This document shows positions 58,186 through 64,000 of a stretch of DNA of 64,000 nucleotides, piece after piece. Within the stretch, counting starts at the first letter, position 1, and the number at the start of each line of letters is the position of its first letter. Under the pieces are notes generated by a model. It had not been told where the DNA came from. It did no database searches and saw nothing but the letters and a program-made list of their open reading frames with translations. Origin of the DNA: Spirosoma arboris (GTDB lineage: Bacteria > Bacteroidota > Bacteroidia > Cytophagales > Spirosomataceae); the NCBI RefSeq assembly GCF_009754945.1, contig NZ_WPIN01000006.1:414526-478525 (forward strand), written 5' to 3'. Both the position numbers and the translations under genes were made by a program.

Positions 58186-61100
58186 ATGTATAACATCATT
58201 CGTTCCGCATTGCGTAAACCCATTTCAGTGGTTGTGATGGTTATGGGACTTCTGTTTTTCTCGGTGATGTCGTTGTTTACCATTCCGGTCGACATTTTTC
58301 CGAATCTGGATTTGCCAACGATTTACGTGGTGCAATCCTATGGCGGGATGTCGCCCGATCAGATGGATGGCTTCATGGCGACGCGTTATCAGGATCACTT
58401 TCTGTATGTGTCGGGTATTCGCGACATTGATGTAAAAACGATTCAGGGGCTATCGTTGATCAAACTTTCATTCTACCCCGGAACGGACATGGCGCAGGCA
58501 GCGGCCGAGGTGGCCAACAATGTATCGAGGGCGAAGGCGTACATGCCGGAGGGAACGGTGCCACCCCAGGTTGTCCGATTCGATGCGAGTTCGGTGCCGG
58601 TGGGGCAGCTGGTTTTTGAAAGTCCAAGCCGTTCCTTAAACGAAATTCAGGATTATGCCTCATCGCGGGTGCGACCTATGTTCTCCCGGATTCCGGGCGT
58701 ATCCAGTCCACCGCCGTTCGGGGGTAACCAACGTTCCGTTATTATCAAGGTTAATCCTCAACTGGTGCGGAGTTATCAGTTAACCCCTGAGGAGGTAATT
58801 AAGGCGATTGTGACCAACAACCAGCCGTCGCCCGCCGGTAATATTCGGGTTGGTGATAAAACCTTGATGACGCCCGTTAACTCGCTGGTTAAACGGCCAG
58901 AAGATTTTCTGAACATCCCCATTCGGATCGGTTCAGGGCCAACAGTATTTGTGCGGGACATTGGTACTGTAGAAGATGCTGCTGACATCACGGTGAGTTA
59001 TGCACTGGTCAATGGTCGGCGGGCGGTCTATATTCCCGTTGTTAAAAAGTCGGATGCATCGACTCTCGATGTCGTCAATAACCTTCGCAAAGCCATGCCT
59101 GAGTTGCAGGCGGCCGTGCCCGAAGATGTGAAAATTTCGTACCAATTCGACCAGTCGGTTTACGTAACCAACGCCTTGAAAAGTCTGGTATCCGAAGGGA
59201 TTCTTGGCGCTGTGCTGACAGGTTTGATGGTGCTACTCTTCCTGCGTGACTGGCGAAGCGTAATCATCGTGGTCATGACCATTCCGATCTCGATTCTATC
59301 GGCTGTAATCATGCTGAATCTGTTTGGTCAGACCATCAATATTATGACCCTATCCGGGTTGGCGCTGGCTATCGGGATTCTGGTTGACCAGGCTACGGTA
59401 ACAATCGAAAATATTCACCAGCATCTGGAGATGGGCAAGCCTAAGGCCGTAGCCATCTGGGATGCCTGTAAGGAAATCGTTTTCCCCGAATTCCTGATTC
59501 TGCTGGCTATTCTGGCTGTATTTGCCCCTGCATTCGTGATGAGTGGTGTGCCGCGTTCGATGTTCCTGCCACTGTCGCTGTCAGTTGGTTTTGCTATGAT
59601 TGCCTCGTTCCTGCTATCGCAGACGTTCGTTCCCGTGTTGGCGAACTGGTTGCTAAAAAGCCATCCCGAACATGAAGCGCCGACCCTTGCTTTGGATGCT
59701 CGGGAACGCCACATGATCGAAGAGGAACATGCACCAGCTGACGCTAAAGGATTTGAGAAATTCAAGCAGCGTTACTCCGCAGCGCTCGAAAAAATTCTGA
59801 ATCGTAGAGGCTTGGTTGTTGGCGGTTATCTGGTTGGCACCTTGGCAATTATCGTTGCCTGTTTTACGGTCATTGGTACCGATATTCTGCCGCATGGCAA
59901 TAGTCACCAGTTTCAGATGCGCCTACGGATTCCCGATGGTACGCGCGTAGAGCGCACAGAAGTAGCCATGCTAAAGGTGCTTGGGATTATTAAAGAAGCG
60001 GTGGGTGGGGAGAATGTGGAAATTTCATCAGCTTATGTAGGTACAGTCCCATCCAGCTATGGTACATCTAACATCTTCGTGTTCAACAGTGGCCCGCACG
60101 AAGCGGTCTTGCAGGTATCCCTGAAAGAAGATTATCATGTTAAAATGGATAATCTGAAGGAAGAACTGCGGAGACGAATTGCCCAGGCCTTACCAACAGC
60201 TGCTATTTCGTTTGAACCGATTGAGCTGACCGAAAAGATCATGAGTCAGGGAGCCAACACGCCTATCGAAGTGAAGGTAGCGGCCAAGAACCTGAAAGAA
60301 GCGGGCAAGTTCGCCAATAAGATTCGGGAACGCATGGCGAAAATCGACTTCCTGCGTGATGTGCAGATTGCTCAGCCGCTGAATTATCCTATTCTGAACG
60401 TGACCATGAATCGCGAACGGGCGGGACAGTTGGGTGTTACGTCTACACAGGTGGCTCGTTCCATGGTGGCCGCTACGTCGTCGAGTCGTTTTACGGATAA
60501 AAACCTCTGGCTTGATGAGTCGAAAGGGCTAGCCTATCAGGTTCAGGTACAAATTCCTGAATATCAGATGGGAAGCGCCAGCGATATTGGGAACATTCCA
60601 TTACGTAGTGGCGAAATGCGCCCTGTATTGTCGGATGTAGCGACCTTTTCGGAAGGAACTGCACCCGGCGAATACGACCGCGCCGGGCCAAACAATCTGG
60701 TAACGGTTACAGCTAACTTACAAGAAACAGATCTGGGATCGGCTCGTAAAGCGGTTGAACAGGCGATTAAGGAAGCAGGTCAGCCCCCTCGTGGTGTCAT
60801 TGTAGAAATGGGCGGCCAAACCAATTTGCTGATCGATACGCTTAGCAGCTTGCAGACGGGTCTGTTGGTGGCTATCGTGATTATCTTCCTTTTGCTGGCT
60901 GCTAATTATCAGTCGTTTAAGTTGTCGTTGGTGATTCTGGCGGCTATTCCGGCGGTGGTAGCGGGTGCGTTGCTCATGCTGCTGGCCTGCGGTGCTACCT
61001 TGAACCTGCAATCGTACATGGGACTGATTATGTCGGTAGGGGTGTCGGTGGCTAACGCCATTCTGATGGTAACCAATGCCGAAAACCTGCGCCTGGACAT

Positions 61101-61416
61101 TGGCGATACGCGGAAGGCGGTCGTGCTAGCGGCTAATAGTCGGATTCGCCCGATTCTGATGACCAGTATTGCCATGATCGCAGGTATGGTGCCGATGGCA
61201 TCCGGACTAGGCGAAGGTGGTGATCAGATTGCCCCACTGGGTCAGGCCGTTATCGGTGGACTAATTGCTTCTACATTGGCCGCTCTGCTGATTCTGCCTT
61301 GTGTGTTTACGCAACTTCAGTCCAAAGCCACCATGCAGTCGGTATCGCTCGACCCAGAAGATCCGGAAAGCAAATACTACCATCAGGAGCAGCCTGTGTT
61401 GACCCCTGGTCTCTAG
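58186..61416 (+). CDS. RND efflux pump permease (HAE1 family)
   Basis: A 1076-residue inner-membrane transporter with 12 helices and two large periplasmic loops. Features: N-terminal RKPISVVVMVMGLLFFSVMS; porter loop VQSYGGMSPDQMDGFMATRY; helix 4 region GLALAIGILVDQATVTIENI (the Asp is the proton relay); and the second half GLIMSVGVSVANAILMVTNA plus SIAMIAGMVPMASG. In HAE1 pumps an Asp-Asp pair in helix 4 carries protons; here ILVDQATV has a single Asp, as in many ACR-type variants. Operon order is TolC - RND - adaptor. Confidence 0.93.
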   Translation: MYNIIRSALRKPISVVVMVMGLLFFSVMSLFTIPVDIFPNLDLPTIYVVQSYGGMSPDQMDGFMATRYQDHFLYVSGIRDIDVKTIQGLSLIKLSFYPGTDMAQAAAEVANNVSRAKAYMPEGTVPPQVVRFDASSVPVGQLVFESPSRSLNEIQDYASSRVRPMFSRIPGVSSPPPFGGNQRSVIIKVNPQLVRSYQLTPEEVIKAIVTNNQPSPAGNIRVGDKTLMTPVNSLVKRPEDFLNIPIRIGSGPTVFVRDIGTVEDAADITVSYALVNGRRAVYIPVVKKSDASTLDVVNNLRKAMPELQAAVPEDVKISYQFDQSVYVTNALKSLVSEGILGAVLTGLMVLLFLRDWRSVIIVVMTIPISILSAVIMLNLFGQTINIMTLSGLALAIGILVDQATVTIENIHQHLEMGKPKAVAIWDACKEIVFPEFLILLAILAVFAPAFVMSGVPRSMFLPLSLSVGFAMIASFLLSQTFVPVLANWLLKSHPEHEAPTLALDARERHMIEEEHAPADAKGFEKFKQRYSAALEKILNRRGLVVGGYLVGTLAIIVACFTVIGTDILPHGNSHQFQMRLRIPDGTRVERTEVAMLKVLGIIKEAVGGENVEISSAYVGTVPSSYGTSNIFVFNSGPHEAVLQVSLKEDYHVKMDNLKEELRRRIAQALPTAAISFEPIELTEKIMSQGANTPIEVKVAAKNLKEAGKFANKIRERMAKIDFLRDVQIAQPLNYPILNVTMNRERAGQLGVTSTQVARSMVAATSSSRFTDKNLWLDESKGLAYQVQVQIPEYQMGSASDIGNIPLRSGEMRPVLSDVATFSEGTAPGEYDRAGPNNLVTVTANLQETDLGSARKAVEQAIKEAGQPPRGVIVEMGGQTNLLIDTLSSLQTGLLVAIVIIFLLLAANYQSFKLSLVILAAIPAVVAGALLMLLACGATLNLQSYMGLIMSVGVSVANAILMVTNAENLRLDIGDTRKAVVLAANSRIRPILMTSIAMIAGMVPMASGLGEGGDQIAPLGQAVIGGLIASTLAALLILPCVFTQLQSKATMQSVSLDPEDPESKYYHQEQPVLTPGL

Positions 61417-61462
61417 CTTATTGTTTGTAATGACTTCTTGTTCATTTTCTAAAGAAACAGAC

Positions 61463-62677
61463 ATGACCTCCCCTAATAACAATCGTCCATCTGCCCGTTC
61501 GCGTATTAACCGCCCGGCACCTCAGTCTTTCTCCTTTTCGCTCATTCACTCATTCACGCTTTCACTCATTGCAGGCACAGTCCTCAACGCCTGCTCGTCG
61601 GCCAGTAGCGAAACGAAATCAACTGCCGAGAAGGCGCCAGAAGTACAGCAGGTGACTGTAACGACCGTGCAGGAATTACAACCCAGCAAACGGGTTACGC
61701 TGCCAGGCGAGTTAAAGCCCTGGAATCGAGTGAGTATGTACGCCAAAGTGAAAGGCTTTGTGCGTGATATTTCGGTCGATCGGGGCACGATGGTTCACAA
61801 AGGTCAGGTATTAGCCCGACTCGATGCGCCCGAAGTGATTTCGGAATTGAGTCAGGCGCAAGCGCAGGTGCAGGCGCAGGAAGCTACCTTGGTCGAACAA
61901 ACAACCCGCGCCCGCGCCAGCCGGTTAATTTATAATCGCTTACTACAAACCGCCAAAACGGAAGGCGCTGTATCGGCCAATGAAATCGATCAGGCACTGG
62001 CCAGAATGCAGGGCGACAGCGCGATGGTGGCCGTAGCGCGAGGAACAGTACAAGCCGCCCGCTCAAACTACCAGGCCAAAACCGAACTTCGGCAGTATCT
62101 CACGATTACTGCCCCGTTCGATGGTATGGTCATTGAGCGGAATATCAGTCCTGGTGCATTAGTGGGAGCTGGCGATAGCGGCAAACCCCTTTTCGTACTA
62201 GAAGATAGCCGAACGTTGCGTTTAACGGTTGCCATTCCGGAATCATTTGCGAATCAGTTAAAGTCGAAAAGTGCCGTTTCATTCACTGTCAATGCAATGC
62301 CTAACCGACAGTTCAATGCTAAGCTTGCCCGTTCAGCGGAAAGTCTGGTTGAGGCTAACCGCTCTATGATGGCAGAGTTTGACGTAGCTAATCCCGGTCA
62401 CGAATTGAAAGCAGGTATGTATGCCGAAGTACAAATGCCTATCGAACGAACGGGTAAAACGATGTTCGTACCGGCAACCTCTGTCGTGAGTTCCAGCGAA
62501 AAAATGTTTGTTATTAAAGTAAATGAAAACCGGGCGCAATGGGTATCCGTGCAAAAAGGTAATGTATTGGATAGCCTGGTTGAAGTATTTGGCGATGTAC
62601 AACCCGGTATGACTATTGTAAAAAAAGCGTCGGAAGAAATCCGTGATGGACAGGAGGTTAAAGGTGTGAATAAGTAG
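61463..62677 (+). CDS. RND efflux periplasmic adaptor (MFP/HlyD-type)
   Basis: A 404-residue lipoprotein. From the ATG at 61463 there is an unusual N-terminal segment (SPNNNRPSARSRINRPAPQS) before the membrane segment LIHSFTLSLIAGTVLNAC with lipobox Cys. Then the barrel-sandwich part (GFVRDISVDRGTMVHKGQVL), an alpha-hairpin (about 135-200, AQAQVQAQEATLVEQTTRAR), the lipoyl/beta-barrel part (TAPFDGMVIERNISPGALVG) and the membrane-proximal domain (FVPATSVVSSSEKMFV). Start codons at 61430 and 61421 are also in frame. It joins the RND pump to TolC. Confidence 0.9.
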   Translation: MTSPNNNRPSARSRINRPAPQSFSFSLIHSFTLSLIAGTVLNACSSASSETKSTAEKAPEVQQVTVTTVQELQPSKRVTLPGELKPWNRVSMYAKVKGFVRDISVDRGTMVHKGQVLARLDAPEVISELSQAQAQVQAQEATLVEQTTRARASRLIYNRLLQTAKTEGAVSANEIDQALARMQGDSAMVAVARGTVQAARSNYQAKTELRQYLTITAPFDGMVIERNISPGALVGAGDSGKPLFVLEDSRTLRLTVAIPESFANQLKSKSAVSFTVNAMPNRQFNAKLARSAESLVEANRSMMAEFDVANPGHELKAGMYAEVQMPIERTGKTMFVPATSVVSSSEKMFVIKVNENRAQWVSVQKGNVLDSLVEVFGDVQPGMTIVKKASEEIRDGQEVKGVNK

Positions 62678-62696
62678 GTTTTGTTGCGGTTCCGTG

Positions 62697-62763
62697 TGAT
62701 GTCAGTTTTAAGAAACTGACATTGTGAGGTTTCTCAAAACCGAATGCTCGAACCTGACACCAC
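62697..62763. repeat. Degenerate hairpin related to 58053-58165
   Basis: GTGATGTCAGTTTTAAGAAA...CTGACATTGTGAGGTTTCTC shares the AGGTTTCTCAAAACCG and the inverted outer sequence with the element before the RND gene. It follows the adaptor stop and may serve as terminator. Confidence 0.65.
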
Positions 62764-62792
62764 AGCACGGGAAAGAACTGCATTATGACATT

Positions 62793-63965
62793 TCAGTACA
62801 ACAAATAAGGATTTACCTCCCCAGCCCACGCTTCACAAACTACTAGCTTGTGAAGCGTTTTTGTGAACGAAGCAATCGGTAGCTCAAATAGCGATTCTGA
62901 ATCAGGAATGCCCAATAGTTTATCCAGATGATGTTTTCCCGTCGGATTGACATGAGTGGGGTAGGGTGCCCAGTCAAATTGATCAGGCTGGTGATCATAC
63001 ACCAGTTTGATAAACAACAACCCCGATAAAACAGGATTAAAATGGGTCGGTTCTGTAACATGAAACATGACTCCTCGGCATAATTGACCTGCGTATTTGC
63101 CGCTTTGTGGCGTAAACGTAATCGCTCGTCCAACCACACCCGCCAAGTTTAATTCGTTGAATTGTTGCACCAATTGGTTGGCGTCTAACCAGGGCGCTCC
63201 TGCTAGTTGAAAAGGTGTAGCAGTCCCACGACCTTCGCTGAGATTAGTGGCCTCCAAAAGACCAAGGCCGGGATAAAGCAAAACTGCTTCGGCATTGACC
63301 ATTGCGGGTGAAGTTGGGACAAAAGACGACTGCCAGTCTCGTGAAAAAGCCTCCCGATGCCAGCCTTTAGCCTTAACAACCTGAAGGTCCAAGGTAAGCA
63401 TTCGCTGCTGTTGCCAGTACGTAGCTAATTCGCCAAACGTACAGGAATGACGCAGTGGTAAGCTCCATCTGCCAATAAATGAGGAGCATGTGTTTTCGTC
63501 CAACATAGGACCTTCTGACAATCTCAAATTTCCTGATAGTGGATTTGGTCGGTCGAGAAGGACTAACGGTTTTTGATGAAGCGCACAGGCTTCCATGACA
63601 TGCGTGAGCGTCCAGAGATAGGTGTAAAAGCGGCAACCGATGTCAGGTAAATCCACAATAACTGTATCGATGTCGGCTAAATCGTCGGCCGTTGGCTGGA
63701 GTTTATCGCCGTACAGGCTGATAATTGGCAGACCAGTTAAGGCGTCAATTCCATTCGGGATCAATCGCCCATCCTCACCAATGGCTTCCAGACCATGTTC
63801 GGGTGAGAATAATTTTACCAGATTAAAGCCAGCCGAATATAATGCCTGTCTTGTCGGAATATAAGTCGAAGTTGTGGCCGCCTGATTGGTGACGAGGGCC
63901 AATCGTTGATGTTGGTAGTCAATTAATTGCTTCAGGAAAATATCTACTCCAAATCTGACTTGCAT
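62793..63965 (-). CDS. NamZ-like exo-beta-N-acetylmuramidase (DUF1343)
   Basis: A 390-residue protein. Typical DUF1343 sites: LVTNQAATTSTYIPTRQALY, LFSPEHGLEAIGEDG, DTVIVDLPDIGCRFYTYLWT, LLDRPNPLSGNLR and YPGLGLLEATNLSEGRGTAT. NamZ (known from Bacillus and Tannerella) releases N-acetylmuramic acid from peptidoglycan fragments for recycling. Here the protein begins MQVRFGVDIFLKQLIDYQHQ without a signal peptide, so it probably acts in the cytoplasm. A partner NagZ or MurNAc transporter gene was not seen in the window. Confidence 0.88.
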   Translation of the reverse strand: MQVRFGVDIFLKQLIDYQHQRLALVTNQAATTSTYIPTRQALYSAGFNLVKLFSPEHGLEAIGEDGRLIPNGIDALTGLPIISLYGDKLQPTADDLADIDTVIVDLPDIGCRFYTYLWTLTHVMEACALHQKPLVLLDRPNPLSGNLRLSEGPMLDENTCSSFIGRWSLPLRHSCTFGELATYWQQQRMLTLDLQVVKAKGWHREAFSRDWQSSFVPTSPAMVNAEAVLLYPGLGLLEATNLSEGRGTATPFQLAGAPWLDANQLVQQFNELNLAGVVGRAITFTPQSGKYAGQLCRGVMFHVTEPTHFNPVLSGLLFIKLVYDHQPDQFDWAPYPTHVNPTGKHHLDKLLGIPDSESLFELPIASFTKTLHKLVVCEAWAGEVNPYLLY

Positions 63966-64000
63966 GGAAAAGAGATTTTTTGACCTGTCATTCCAGATAT

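Noticed and set aside
62843..63139. Idea that the RND operon also contains the NamZ-like gene
   Set aside because: That gene is on the opposite strand and is separated by a hairpin.
1..64000. CRISPR arrays, tRNA and rRNA genes, integrase or prophage genes
   Set aside because: None seen; the phased ATTGTTAA repeats at 48402 are too few and too short for a CRISPR array.

Overview
The window looks like chromosome of a Bacteroidota bacterium, most likely order Cytophagales, close to Spirosoma or its relatives. Pointers are a SusC/SusD pair with its own ECF sigma factor and FecR-type anti-sigma, promoter boxes matching the Bacteroidota form TAnnTTTG, three short Crp/Fnr-like regulators of the Bacteroidota type, and many families typical of that phylum (DUF1080, DUF2490, DUF3817, DUF4267, M61 peptidase, TipAS-MerR). 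No rRNA, tRNA, CRISPR array, prophage or conjugative module was seen.

Layout. 1-5 kb: the 3' part of a large exported protein, an SF1 helicase, a Crp-like regulator and a DUF4267 membrane protein. 5.0-5.9 kb: a REP-associated tyrosine transposase (RAYT) between two long hairpins. 6-10 kb: secreted hydrolases (DUF1080, two alpha/beta hydrolases, one with TPRs). 10-16 kb: small hypothetical proteins, VOC, MFS and DMT transporters, cupin, an AhpD-like protein and a divergent MocR regulator. 17.5-26.8 kb: sigma - FecR - SusC - SusD - cytochrome/FG-GAP lipoprotein, the main nutrient-uptake locus. 26.9-32.6 kb: SDR, Crp-like regulator and three DEAD-box helicases. 32.6-41.3 kb: a small overlapping gene pair (51-aa ORF + DUF6169), M61 peptidase, glycine-zipper protein, SnoaL-like lipoprotein, YezG-like protein and a SWIM/SNF2 helicase. 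41.4-45.1 kb: Bcr-type exporter, rsmA, mgtE. 45.2-49.3 kb: a DUF4160/DUF2442 pair whose first gene carries an in-frame stop, AraC regulator, small membrane proteins, GNAT, DUF2490. 49.4-56.3 kb: two-component system, TipAS regulator, OsmC, Crp-like regulator, GNAT, Rpn nuclease. 56.6-62.7 kb: a TolC - RND - adaptor efflux operon. 62.8-64 kb: a NamZ-like (DUF1343) hydrolase.

The most striking overall feature is the number of long inverted repeats between genes. At least six families are visible: the RAYT hairpins, a GACAGGATTTACAGGA family in three copies, a TTAGCCCAC family, a pair around the RND operon, GC-rich CCCCTCCCC elements, and single copies of TGTCATCTCGAC and CGCAGAGAT palindromes. 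Several sit flush against stop codons of convergent genes or even supply the stop codon, so they probably work as bidirectional terminators as well as being mobile or propagated repeats.

Genes absent from a simple long-ORF view but supported here are the left-edge exported protein (1-1780, minus), the DUF4160 pseudogene (45182-45460), the 51-aa ORF before the DUF6169 gene (33033-33188), and two weaker small ORFs (10869-11003 and 52463-52591). Function assignments are from reading protein motifs by eye; no database search was run.
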